Positions 17,814 through 24,614 of a stretch of 34,322 nt of DNA are shown in pieces. The stretch lies in contig CANIKY010000027.1 of the NCBI GenBank assembly GCA_947468085.1, forward strand, positions 1 through 34,322, in the 5' to 3' direction. A model generated the notes under the pieces. The model did no database searches. It was not told the DNA's origin and worked only from the letters and a program-made list of their open reading frames with translations. Made by a program: the position numbers and the translations under genes. This DNA comes from Paracoccaceae bacterium. Its GTDB lineage: Bacteria > Pseudomonadota > Alphaproteobacteria > Rhodobacterales > Rhodobacteraceae. Position 1 is the stretch's first letter. Each line of letters begins with the position of its first letter.

Positions 17814-18929
17814 TTAGTCGGCCTTAGCAGCTTCTAGTTCGGCAGCTTTTTGTTCGACAAGTTCAACGATGTGATCGATCATTTTGTCGTTGCCAAGCGT
17901 ATGGGCCTGTTTACCAGCCAGATAGACCATACCCTTGCCCGCGCCACCGCCGGTAAAGCCTATATCGGTCATCAACGCCTCTCCAGGACCATTGACCACG
18001 CAGCCGATGATCGACAGGCTCAACGAGGTGGTGATATGGGCCAAGCGGTCTTCCAGCGCAGAGACCGTTTTGATCACATCAAACCCCTGCCGCGCACATG
18101 AGGGGCAAGAGATGATCGTCACACCGCGGTGGCGCAGCCCAAGGCTTTTAAGGATTTCAAATCCGACCTTGACCTCTTCCACCGGATCCGCCGACAGACT
18201 GACGCGGATCGTATCGCCGATGCCCGCCCACAGCAGATTGCCAAGCCCAATGGCTGATTTCACCGTGCCCGAGGTGAGGCCCCCTGCCTCGGTGATACCT
18301 AGATGAATGGGCGCGTCGGTAACGCTGGCCAGTTGCTGATAGGCCGCCGCCGCCATGAAAACGTCAGAGGCTTTGACCGAGATTTTGAATTCGTGAAAAT
18401 CATTATCTTGCAACAGCTTGATATGATCCATCCCGCTTTCAACCATGGCGTCGGGGCACGGTTCGCCGTATTTATCCAAGAGATGCTTTTCCAAAGACCC
18501 CGCATTCACCCCAATGCGAATCGAGCAGCCGTAGTCCTTGGCGGCCTTGACCACTTCGGCCACGCGCTTGGCGTTGCCGATGTTGCCCGGGTTGATGCGC
18601 AAGCAAGCCGCCCCGGCAATGGCCGCTTCGATGGCGCGTTTGTAGTGAAAATGAATGTCAGCCACGATGGGCACCGGGCTTTCGGCCACGATGGCCTTCA
18701 GCGCACGGGTGGCATCTTCATCGGGGGTGGAAATCCGCACAATATCGGCGCCGGCTATCGCGCAGCGTTGGACCTGCTCTAGGGTCGCCTTAACGTCAGA
18801 TGTGATCGTGTTGGTCATGGTCTGCACCGAGATCGGCGCGTCGCCCCCCACCAGAATGCGGCCCACGCGGATTTGGCGGCTGACACGGCGGTCTATGTTG
18901 CGCCACGGACGGATCGGATTATGGGTCAT
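17814..18929 (-). CDS. ispG: 4-hydroxy-3-methylbut-2-enyl diphosphate synthase (flavodoxin)
   Basis: IspG (GcpE) is the iron-sulfur enzyme that reduces methylerythritol cyclodiphosphate to HMBPP in the non-mevalonate isoprenoid pathway. The 371-aa product has the N-terminal TIM-barrel part ([35 protein letters not shown]) and the C-terminal [4Fe-4S] domain, with C275 and C278 in SCPSCAR, C310 in GCVVNGPGE and the fourth ligand E317. It starts 78 bp after the RodZ-like gene on the same strand, so the two may form one transcript. Confidence 0.96.
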   Translation of the reverse strand: MTHNPIRPWRNIDRRVSRQIRVGRILVGGDAPISVQTMTNTITSDVKATLEQVQRCAIAGADIVRISTPDEDATRALKAIVAESPVPIVADIHFHYKRAIEAAIAGAACLRINPGNIGNAKRVAEVVKAAKDYGCSIRIGVNAGSLEKHLLDKYGEPCPDAMVESGMDHIKLLQDNDFHEFKISVKASDVFMAAAAYQQLASVTDAPIHLGITEAGGLTSGTVKSAIGLGNLLWAGIGDTIRVSLSADPVEEVKVGFEILKSLGLRHRGVTIISCPSCARQGFDVIKTVSALEDRLAHITTSLSLSIIGCVVNGPGEALMTDIGFTGGGAGKGMVYLAGKQAHTLGNDKMIDHIVELVEQKAAELEAAKAD

Positions 18930-19007
18930 GCGGGCCTCATGCTTTGCAAAAGCACGATAAGCGCTGAAAAGCGCGCCTGCAACTTCAGACAGCAGGAATT
19001 CTTCGTT

Positions 19008-20219
19008 TTACGGCGCTGGGGCCGCGGGCTCGGCTGGAGGTGTGACTTGTGATGCTGCGGCCACGGCAACAAAATGCGCCAGATCAGCATCGCCAGACAA
19101 ATCCGCCACTTGGAAGGCTGCAGTCAAATCCTCACCGGCTAAGGACAGGTTCTTGACCACCTGCGATCCGGGCGAGGCAGGGCCGTAGGTTTTGCCATTA
19201 ACCGCAAAGTAGACCGACGCCGAATTGCCCGCACGCAGCACAGGCGCTTGGGCCAAAGGCGGCACGCTGTAGCGTTCGCCGGCATCCAGCACCTTTTCAA
19301 ACAGCACCGTGCCATCGGCAGCCGAGATGCGCACCCAAGCCGGGCGCACGGCCAAAATTTCAACACCGGGGGCGGCATCGGCGACAACTTGCACCGCAGG
19401 TTCGTCAGTGATCGCCTCGGCTATGGCTTGATCGACGGCGGATTGGGCGGGCATATCCGACGCATTGGGGTTGATGGCGGCAATTGGGCCATCGCGCGGG
19501 GTCATGACCGGCACCGTAAGTGCTTGCGGTTGGTAAAGTCTTTCCGCCGCAGCCCCGCTGGCGGATTTGACATCCGCCTGCCCTGTCAAGCTTGCAGACA
19601 CGGACAAAGGCGCATCCGCGCCAACAGCGCCCAAGGGATCAATTTCAGCCACCACAACAGGCGCCTGATTGACCGGTGCCAATTGCACGCGCTGCACCTC
19701 TTGCAGCAGCGACCAACCGCCATAGCCCAAAGCACCAACCAAGGCGATCAGGACGGCAAAAGACCCGATAGCCCCCGCTTCGACCTTGGAAAATATACTC
19801 GCCGTTTGGGGCGCAAAACTGGAATGAACAAACGGATCATGCTTTTCCACAGGCACACGGTTGCGCGAGGCCTTGATCATCTGGCCAGAAGCCGCGGCCG
19901 ACATGCCATGGGCCACCTCAAACTTCGCCTCACGGCAGAAATGGACAAAAACCCCGTCCGGTTCCATGCCCAGATACCGCGCGTAAGAGCGCACGTACCC
20001 CGCCACAAAGCCGGGCGATTCGAAGGCCGAGGCATCGGCGTTTTCGATTGCGGCAATGTAACTGGCCTTGATTTTCAACTCGCGCTGCACATCCAGCAAG
20101 GACTTGCCCAAGGTGGCCCGTTCGCCGCGCATCAGATCACCCAGACGCAATTCAAAATCGTCAAACCCCTTGGGCTTGTCCGTTTCGACTATCGGTTTAC
20201 GGATTTTCCGCCCGATCAT
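19008..20219 (-). CDS. RodZ-like membrane protein with HTH and DUF4115 domains
   Basis: This 403-aa protein has a cytoplasmic helix-turn-helix domain of the Xre/RodZ kind (about residues 22-95, with LGDLMRGERATLGKSLLDVQ and IKASYIAAIENAD), one membrane helix (about 149-171), a long alanine- and proline-rich periplasmic linker, and a C-terminal beta domain of the DUF4115 type (about 300-375). RodZ links the MreB cytoskeleton to the cell-wall machinery; in this group the HTH is used for protein binding more than DNA binding, though that is inferred here. I chose the ATG at 20219, with AAGG upstream; the open frame extends to 20315 without a better start. ispG follows directly. It joins PBP1A and the M23-bactofilin pair as another likely cell-shape gene. 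Confidence 0.85.
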   Translation of the reverse strand: MIGRKIRKPIVETDKPKGFDDFELRLGDLMRGERATLGKSLLDVQRELKIKASYIAAIENADASAFESPGFVAGYVRSYARYLGMEPDGVFVHFCREAKFEVAHGMSAAASGQMIKASRNRVPVEKHDPFVHSSFAPQTASIFSKVEAGAIGSFAVLIALVGALGYGGWSLLQEVQRVQLAPVNQAPVVVAEIDPLGAVGADAPLSVSASLTGQADVKSASGAAAERLYQPQALTVPVMTPRDGPIAAINPNASDMPAQSAVDQAIAEAITDEPAVQVVADAAPGVEILAVRPAWVRISAADGTVLFEKVLDAGERYSVPPLAQAPVLRAGNSASVYFAVNGKTYGPASPGSQVVKNLSLAGEDLTAAFQVADLSGDADLAHFVAVAAASQVTPPAEPAAPAP

Positions 20220-20442
20220 GCGCCTTGTCCCATCTCTGCCTAAGTGCTTCTCGTTTGTCGCTTCACGGCGCGACTCGCCTATAGGTCGTATTCCTAAAAC
20301 TCTATCACATGGCAAGCCGATATGCAGGTAAAGTTTGGCGTAAGCGCAACCCCGCGCAGCGACTTGATCGCTTGATACCCAAACCCAAAAAGACTGCTTA
20401 AAATTGTCGCAGTCATGCAGGCCTTGCGGGGCAAATAGATCT

Positions 20443-20465
20443 AAAAAAGCGCGCGTTACGGCGCG
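20443..20465 (-). terminator. Terminator at the end of the small exported protein gene
   Basis: On the minus strand a 5-bp GC stem (CGCGC and GCGCG, loop CGTAAC) is followed by C and six T residues. The TAA stop of the gene lies inside the loop. The stem is short but very GC-rich and the T run is good. Confidence 0.55.
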
Positions 20466-20866
20466 GGGCCGACCTCTAGCACCACCACGCAGGGCGCGGT
20501 GCTGGGGTCACGCTGGGCATCGCAGGCGGCAAGCACCGCAGTGGCTGCGCTTTGGGCATCGGGAAAGTCGCTCAGGGCAGAGGCCGTCGGCGCGGGAGCG
20601 CCGTCTTGCAAAAAGCCATCCGCCGGTGCTAAGGCCAAAGCCGCAAAATGGCTGGCATCCTTAGAGGGCAAAAACACACTCAGGGCCTCGCGGTTGGTGG
20701 CCACAAGGCGCAGCGTGGTCAGTTCATCCTCTTTCAGAAAGGGGTAAAGGTGCAGCGTCACTTGGCTGGAGTCTAGGATGCTCACCTCAACGGGCACGTC
20801 CTGTGCCAGCGCCATGCCACCCATAAGCGCGGCGGTCAGACCCCAAAGTATATTTTTCACCGTCAT
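20456..20866 (-). CDS. Small exported protein of unknown function
   Basis: A 136-aa product with a probable signal peptide (MTVKNILWGLTAALMGGMALA, cleavage before QDVP) and a small alanine-rich domain. I do not recognise a characterised family. It has two cysteines near the C-terminus (in LAACDAQ and APCVVV) which could form a disulfide in the periplasm. The frame is also open to an ATG at 20887 and another at 20878; I prefer 20866 because it puts the positive charge next to the hydrophobic core, but the ribosome-binding site is not decisive. It is divergent from the M20 peptidase gene and is closed by its own terminator, so it is probably a single-gene unit. Confidence 0.65.
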   Translation of the reverse strand: MTVKNILWGLTAALMGGMALAQDVPVEVSILDSSQVTLHLYPFLKEDELTTLRLVATNREALSVFLPSKDASHFAALALAPADGFLQDGAPAPTASALSDFPDAQSAATAVLAACDAQRDPSTAPCVVVLEVGPAP

Positions 20867-20980
20867 GGCATGCCCCATCTCGCGCATTATTTCCCAACCT
20901 CTAGCGGAAAAATCGGCGGCTGGACAGTCCCTGCGCGCCTGTTAGGGTTGACCCAGCCCTTTTGCAAAGCAGAGATAGAA

Positions 20981-22366
20981 ATGCCCCAATCCCCCAGCCT
21001 AGCCGCCGTTTTGGCGCAGATCGACGCAGACCTGCCGCAAGCGCTGAACCGCTTGATCGACCTGTTGCGCATCCCGTCGATTTCCACCGATCCGGCCTAT
21101 AAGGCCGATTGCGCCCATGCCGCCGATTGGCTGGTGCGCGATTTGGCAGATCTTGGCTTTGCGGCCTCGGCGCGCCCGACGCCGGGCCACCCGATGGTGG
21201 TGGCCCATGGCGGCGATGGCCAAGGGCCGCATCTGCTGTTTTACGGCCACTATGATGTGCAGCCGGTGGACCCCTTGGCGCTCTGGACGCGTGATCCCTT
21301 TGATCCTGCCATCGAAGAAACCCCCAAAGGCCAAGTGCTGCGCGGGCGGGGCACCTCGGATGACAAGGGCCAGCTTATGACCTTTATCGAGGCGTGCCGC
21401 GCGTGGAAGGCGGTGCATGGCACCCTGCCCGGCAAGTTAACGATCTTTTTGGAGGGGGAGGAGGAATCAGGCTCTCCCTCGCTCATCCCCTTTCTCAAAG
21501 CCAATGCCCCAGAACTTCGCGCCGATGTGGCGCTGATCTGTGACACGGGAATGTTTGAAGGGCGCACCCCCGCCATTACCACGATGCTGCGCGGGCTTTT
21601 GGGCGAAGAATTCACGATTCGTGCCGCCAGTCGCGATTTACACTCGGGCATGTATGGTGGGCTGGCGCAAAACCCGATCCATATATTGACCCGCATCCTC
21701 GCCCGCCTGCATGACGCCGAGGGCCATGTGAGCGTGCCGGGCTTTTATGACGGGGTCGGCGAATTGTCCGATGATCTGCGTGCGCAGTGGCAAAACCTGT
21801 CCTTTGACCATGCGCGGTTCTTGGGTGATGTGGGCCTATCGGTGCCAGCGGGCGAACAAGATCGCACACCGTTGGAAAAGCTTTGGTCCCGCCCTACGGC
21901 AGAAGTCAACGGCATCTGGGGCGGTTATACTGGCGATGGGTTCAAAACTGTCCTTCCGGCCGAGGCCCATGCAAAAGTCAGCTTCCGCCTTGTGGGCGAC
22001 CAAGACCCAAACCTGCTGCGCCAAACCTTCCGCGCTTGGGTGCAAGCGCAACTGCCCGCGGATTGCGCGGTGGATTGGCAAGGCCACGGCAATTCGCCCG
22101 CCTCTGTGATGCAAATCACCCATCCGGCCTTTGGCGCCGCCCGCCAAGCCTTAACCGAAGAATGGGGGATTGCGGCGACCTTTGGCGGCGCAGGCGGATC
22201 GATTCCCGTGGCAGGATACTTCAAGACCTATCTGGGGATGGACGCCATCTTGATGGGTTTTGCCAAGGATGACGACCAGATCCATTCGCCCAATGAAAAA
22301 TACGATGTGTCCAGCTTTCACAAAGGCATCCGCTCTTGGGCACGTCTTTTGGAAAAACTGGCATGA
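20981..22366 (+). CDS. M20 family metallopeptidase (dipeptidase-like)
   Basis: This 461-aa cytoplasmic zinc peptidase of the M20 family resembles the ArgE/DapE/carnosinase group that cleaves dipeptides or N-acyl amino acids. The di-metal site is complete: H90 and D92 in FYGHYDVQP, bridging D127 in GTSDDKG, catalytic E161 and metal ligand E162 in EGEEESGS, D188 in CDTG, and the C-terminal histidine in QIHSPNEKY. The lid domain carries DLHSGMYGG, typical of carnosinase-like members. I chose the ATG at 20981, which removes an unlikely leader of 37 residues that would overlap the divergent gene's promoter. Its last four bases overlap the start of a GNAT gene, so the two are translated together. 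The substrate is not predictable. Confidence 0.9.
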   Translation: MPQSPSLAAVLAQIDADLPQALNRLIDLLRIPSISTDPAYKADCAHAADWLVRDLADLGFAASARPTPGHPMVVAHGGDGQGPHLLFYGHYDVQPVDPLALWTRDPFDPAIEETPKGQVLRGRGTSDDKGQLMTFIEACRAWKAVHGTLPGKLTIFLEGEEESGSPSLIPFLKANAPELRADVALICDTGMFEGRTPAITTMLRGLLGEEFTIRAASRDLHSGMYGGLAQNPIHILTRILARLHDAEGHVSVPGFYDGVGELSDDLRAQWQNLSFDHARFLGDVGLSVPAGEQDRTPLEKLWSRPTAEVNGIWGGYTGDGFKTVLPAEAHAKVSFRLVGDQDPNLLRQTFRAWVQAQLPADCAVDWQGHGNSPASVMQITHPAFGAARQALTEEWGIAATFGGAGGSIPVAGYFKTYLGMDAILMGFAKDDDQIHSPNEKYDVSSFHKGIRSWARLLEKLA

Positions 22367-22797
22367 TCCGCGATGGGGTAGCAGCCGACAGAACCGCGTG
22401 GGAGGGGCTGTGGCAGGGCTATCTTGACTATTACCAGCATCCGCTGGCCCCAGAGATAACAGTCCACACCTGGGCCCGCCTGATGGACCCTGCCAGCCCC
22501 ATGGGCCTGCGCGTGGCAGAGGTGGACGGCGAGGTCTTGGGCTTTGCCATGCACCACCACCACCCCTCTAGCTGGGTCATGGGCGAGGATTGTTATCTTG
22601 AGGATCTATTCGTCGCCCCCAAGGCCCGTGGACAAGGGTTGGGGCGGGCCTTGATTGCCGATCTGCAAGACCTTGCCCGCGCACGGGGCTGGCACCGGCT
22701 TTATTGGCACACCGATGTCGGCAATGCGACCGCTCGCAAGCTTTATGACAGCTTTGTTCTGGCAGATGGCCATATCCGCTACCGGCTGACCTTATAG
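22363..22797 (+). CDS. GNAT family N-acetyltransferase
   Basis: A 144-aa acetyl-CoA-dependent N-acyltransferase of the GNAT superfamily. The acetyl-CoA loop is visible in VAPKARGQGLGRALI (R-x-x-G-x-G), preceded by the strand YLEDLFV and followed by the NATARKLYDSF helix typical of motif B. The ATG at 22363 overlaps the M20 peptidase stop as ATGA, which supports this start over the longer frame at 22336. The pairing with an amidase- or dipeptidase-like enzyme suggests the two might work on the same amino compound, one adding and one removing an acyl group, but this is only a guess from context. A strong terminator follows 9 bp later. Confidence 0.85.
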   Translation: MIRDGVAADRTAWEGLWQGYLDYYQHPLAPEITVHTWARLMDPASPMGLRVAEVDGEVLGFAMHHHHPSSWVMGEDCYLEDLFVAPKARGQGLGRALIADLQDLARARGWHRLYWHTDVGNATARKLYDSFVLADGHIRYRLTL

Positions 22798-22806
22798 GAC
22801 AAAATG

Positions 22807-22835
22807 AAACGCCCCCCGTTGCCGGAGGGCGTTTT
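22807..22835. terminator. Bidirectional terminator between GNAT gene and tRNA-Asp
   Basis: A 12-base stem (22807-22818 with 22823-22834) encloses a 4-nt loop. On the minus strand the loop is GCAA, a GNRA tetraloop, and the stem is complete if one U-G pair is allowed. On the plus strand four T residues follow. It can stop both the GNAT transcript and the tRNA transcript. Confidence 0.75.
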
Positions 22836-22847
22836 CAATCTGGCGAA

Positions 22848-22924
22848 TGGCGCGGTGGACGGGGCTCGAACCCGCGACCCCCGGCGTGACAGGCCGGTAC
22901 TCTAACCAACTGAGCTACCACCGC
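22848..22924 (-). tRNA. tRNA-Asp (anticodon GTC), distal copy
   Basis: A complete cloverleaf of 77 nt including an encoded CCA (22848-22850). The acceptor arms are GCGGTGG and CCACCGC, the D arm starts TAGCTCAGTTGG, the anticodon stem-loop is CCGGC-CTGTCAC-GCCGG, and the T loop is GTTCGAGCC. It is identical over all 77 bases to the copy at 22978-23054 and lies downstream of it on the same strand. The G34 anticodon makes it a queuosine substrate of Tgt and QueA. Confidence 0.97.
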
Positions 22925-22932
22925 ACATTCAC

Positions 22933-22951
22933 AACCCCCTTGCGGAGGGTT
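22933..22951 (-). terminator. Hairpin between the two tRNA-Asp genes
   Basis: On the minus strand AACCCTC and GGGGGTT pair over 7 bp, with one U-G pair, around the loop CGCAA. Its core (CCCTCCG-CAA-GGGGG) resembles the stronger terminator after the distal copy, as though the tRNA gene had been duplicated with its terminator. No T run follows, so it may only pause RNA polymerase or mark a processing site. Confidence 0.35.
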
Positions 22952-22953
22952 TT

Positions 22954-23080
22954 ACGTTCGGGGCGGGCGGGGAAGGCTGGCGCGGTGGACGGGGCTCGAA
23001 CCCGCGACCCCCGGCGTGACAGGCCGGTACTCTAACCAACTGAGCTACCACCGCAAAGCCATCCGGGCCCGCCCGAACGT
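22954..23080 (-). repeat. Leader-trailer inverted repeat enclosing the proximal tRNA-Asp
   Basis: The 24 bases just 3' of the encoded CCA (22954-22977) and 23 bases of the leader (23058-23080) are imperfect inverted repeats, with about 20 possible pairs. The outermost nine bases pair perfectly (ACGTTCGGG with CCCGAACGT). The leader arm begins at about the base where the promoter at 23087-23115 should start transcription. In the precursor RNA the two arms would close a long stem below the acceptor stem. Confidence 0.6.
22978..23054 (-). tRNA. tRNA-Asp (anticodon GTC), proximal copy
   Basis: Identical to the copy at 22848-22924 over all 77 bases, including the encoded CCA (22978-22980). The two 5' ends are 130 bp apart, with a 53-bp spacer between the genes. 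This copy is nearer the shared promoter and is flanked by an inverted repeat that would pair its leader with its trailer. Confidence 0.97.
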
Positions 23081-23086
23081 GTGGCG

Positions 23087-23115
23087 GTATTACGGAAGCA
23101 TGACAGCGGCGTCAA
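23087..23115 (-). promoter_or_regulatory. Promoter of the tRNA-Asp pair
   Basis: On the minus strand TTGACG (23115-23110) and TAATAC (23092-23087) have the ideal 17-bp spacing. The expected first base is the A at about 23080, 26 nt upstream of the mature tRNA. Confidence 0.6.
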
Positions 23116-23177
23116 GCGCCATGGGTCAAATTTCTCAGCCAAGGCCCCTTTCGTCAAGCGGCGGCACGGCGGGACTG

Positions 23178-24113
23178 TCAACGCTCAGGCGCGGGGATGA
23201 ACTCGGCGCTGTCGCCGGGTGGCAACTGAAATCGGCCATGCTGCCAATCGCCTGCCCGCCAAGCCTCCTTCGCGGCTTCGATGCGCTCTTTGGAGGAGGC
23301 GACAAAGTTCCACCAGATATGGCGCGGCCCTTCCATCGTGGCCCCGCCCAGCACCATCAAACGCGCGCCTTGTGCGCCAGCCTGAAGGCCAAGCAGGTCG
23401 CCGGGGCGAAAAACCAGCATTTCGCCGGCGTGATGGGTGACCCCACCAACCGAGACTTCGCCCTGCAAAACATAAACCCCGCGATCCTCGTGGGTGTCGG
23501 GCAAGGGCAAAACAGCACCAGCCGCCAAGATGGCATCGGCGTAAAGGGCATCAGAAGGGGCCTCTGCACCCTTAGCCCCCCAAGCTGCGCCCAAGATCAG
23601 ACGCACCTGTTTGCCCTCTGCCTCCAACAGCGGCAGGTCAACCTCTGGCACATGGGTAAAGGCGGGGGGCGCATCTTCACGGTCCAGCGGCAGGGCCAAC
23701 CACGTTTGCAAGCCAAACAGGCTTTGCGGCGCTTGGCGAGGGGGACCATCCATCCGCTCGGAATGGGTGATCCCCTGCCCTGCCAGCATCAGGTTCACCG
23801 AGCCCGGATCGATCCAAGCATCCGTGCCCAGCGAGTCGCGGTGATGGATGCGCCCCTTAAGCAAGTAGGTCACGGTGGCCAGCCCAATATGAGGATGCGG
23901 GCGCACATCAATGCCCTGCCCCGTCAAGAACTCGGCCGGACCCATCTGATCAAAAAAGATAAACGGCCCCACCATCTGCCGCTGGGTAGAGGGCAAAGCA
24001 CGGCGCACCTCGAACCCGCCCAGATCCCGCGCGCGGGGGATGATGACCGTTTCGATGGCATCAACACCGCTGCCCAAGGGGATGGATCGGTCAAGGTCGG
24101 GGTTCCAGCTCAT
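23178..24113 (-). CDS. Pirin family protein
   Basis: This 311-aa bicupin resembles pirins, which bind a metal in the N-terminal cupin and in some cases act as quercetin dioxygenases; others are linked to redox sensing or metabolic control. The metal ligands are present: two histidines in RPHPHIGLATVTYL and the His and Glu of GITHSERM. The opening IIPRARDLGGFEVRRALP and the block VGPFIFFDQMGP are characteristic of pirins. The ATG at 24113 has AGGAG eight bases upstream and lies just below a plausible promoter; the upstream ATG codons at 24131 and 24149 would fall at or before the predicted transcript start. It stands alone between tRNA genes. The actual activity in this organism is unknown. 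Confidence 0.9.
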   Translation of the reverse strand: MSWNPDLDRSIPLGSGVDAIETVIIPRARDLGGFEVRRALPSTQRQMVGPFIFFDQMGPAEFLTGQGIDVRPHPHIGLATVTYLLKGRIHHRDSLGTDAWIDPGSVNLMLAGQGITHSERMDGPPRQAPQSLFGLQTWLALPLDREDAPPAFTHVPEVDLPLLEAEGKQVRLILGAAWGAKGAEAPSDALYADAILAAGAVLPLPDTHEDRGVYVLQGEVSVGGVTHHAGEMLVFRPGDLLGLQAGAQGARLMVLGGATMEGPRHIWWNFVASSKERIEAAKEAWRAGDWQHGRFQLPPGDSAEFIPAPER

Positions 24114-24138
24114 GGGCCAAGCTCCTGTCATTTGGGGC

Positions 24139-24167
24139 AGTATAGCCAAATCTTACCCAAAACTAAA
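24139..24167 (-). promoter_or_regulatory. Candidate promoter of the pirin gene
   Basis: On the minus strand TTTAGT (24167-24162) and TATACT (24144-24139) are 17 bp apart. The -10 is very good and the -35 weak. The predicted start near 24132 leaves the AGGAG site and the ATG at 24113 in the message. Confidence 0.45.
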
Positions 24168-24216
24168 GCGCCGCCCGCGCACAGCCCCTGTTCGTCATCA
24201 ATGAAGGATAGGAACA

Positions 24217-24292
24217 TGGTGGGTTGTGACGGTCTCGAACCGCCGACATTCTCGGTGTAAACGAGACGCTCTACCAACTGAGCTAACAACCC
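24217..24292 (-). tRNA. tRNA-Val (anticodon TAC)
   Basis: A 76-nt cloverleaf with encoded CCA (24217-24219). Acceptor arms are GGGTTGT and ACAACCC, the D arm is TAGCTCAGTTGG, the anticodon stem-loop is TCTCG-TTTACAC-CGAGA, and the T loop is GTTCGAGAC. A promoter-like pair lies directly upstream. Confidence 0.97.
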
Positions 24293-24301
24293 GACACATG
24301 C

Positions 24302-24330
24302 GATCTAGCCAAGGTCTGCGCCGGACGCAA
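24302..24330 (-). promoter_or_regulatory. Candidate promoter of tRNA-Val(TAC)
   Basis: On the minus strand TTGCGT (24330-24325) and TAGATC (24307-24302) are separated by 17 bp. It ends 10 bp before the mature tRNA, so the leader would be only a few bases long. Confidence 0.45.
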
Positions 24331-24347
24331 TCCCCTTTTAACGCACA

Positions 24348-24372
24348 AAGCGCGCCCTTTGGGGACGCGCTT
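24348..24372 (-). terminator. Hairpin after tRNA-Val(CAC)
   Basis: AAGCGCG (24348-24354) and CGCGCTT (24366-24372) form a 7-bp stem, extended by CCC/GGG pairs inside. On the minus strand only a poor T run (TTTGTGCGTT) follows, so it is a weak terminator or a processing stem. Confidence 0.4.
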
Positions 24373-24380
24373 GGCGAGAA

Positions 24381-24455
24381 TGGTGGGCGATAACGGATTT
24401 GAACCGCTGACATCTTCGATGTGAACGAAGCGCTCTACCGCTGAGCTAATCGCCC
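24381..24455 (-). tRNA. tRNA-Val (anticodon CAC)
   Basis: A 75-nt cloverleaf with encoded CCA (24381-24383). Acceptor arms are GGGCGAT and ATCGCCC, the D arm is TAGCTCAGCGG, the anticodon stem-loop is CTTCG-TTCACAT-CGAAG, and the T loop is GTTCAAATC. It lies upstream of tRNA-Val(TAC) but has its own promoter-like sequence. Confidence 0.97.
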
Positions 24456-24465
24456 GATGCAGGCG

Positions 24466-24494
24466 TCATTAGTCGGGTTCGAAATGCTCTGCAA
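24466..24494 (-). promoter_or_regulatory. Candidate promoter of tRNA-Val(CAC)
   Basis: On the minus strand TTGCAG (24494-24489) and TAATGA (24471-24466) are 17 bp apart, ending 10 bp before the mature tRNA. Spacing and position match the pair in front of tRNA-Val(TAC). Confidence 0.5.
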
Positions 24495-24527
24495 GGCCCC
24501 TAGCACCCAAAGCCTGCGCCCGTCGCT

Positions 24528-24579
24528 GATTTTTCGCAGAAAAATCGTCGCATGAGGAACGATTTTTCTGCGAAAAATC
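24528..24579. repeat. Nested 21-bp perfect inverted repeat downstream of lon
   Basis: Arms 24528-24548 and 24559-24579 are perfect inverted copies around a 10-nt spacer. Each arm is itself nearly palindromic: GATTTTTC and GAAAAATC around three bases. The DNA could form either one long hairpin or cruciform, or two short hairpins. It is AT-rich in a GC-rich neighbourhood and lies between the lon terminator and the tRNA-Val(CAC) promoter. It encodes nothing. Confidence 0.85.
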
Positions 24580-24581
24580 TT

Positions 24582-24612
24582 AAAAAAAAGGCGCCCCGAA
24601 GGGCGCCTTTTT
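24582..24612 (-). terminator. Strong Rho-independent terminator of lon
   Basis: On the minus strand GGCGCCC-TTCG-GGGCGCC forms a 7-bp perfect stem with a UUCG tetraloop, preceded by five A and followed by eight T residues. It begins two bases after the lon stop codon. Five T residues on the other side allow it to work on the plus strand as well. Confidence 0.92.
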
Positions 24613-24614
24613 GG

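Noticed and set aside
20220-20442. Promoter or small gene in the gap upstream of the RodZ-like gene
   Set aside because: Several half-matches occur (for example TTGCCA on the minus strand) but none has a matching -10 at the right distance, and no supported small gene is seen.
22848-23054. Two 77-bp identical repeats with a 53-bp spacer as a CRISPR-like array
   Set aside because: The repeats are complete tRNA-Asp cloverleaves, only two in number, with no cas genes.
23016-24260. 414-codon open frame across a tRNA-Asp gene, the pirin gene and a tRNA-Val gene
   Set aside because: It would translate through two tRNA genes and the antisense of pirin. No domain is visible.
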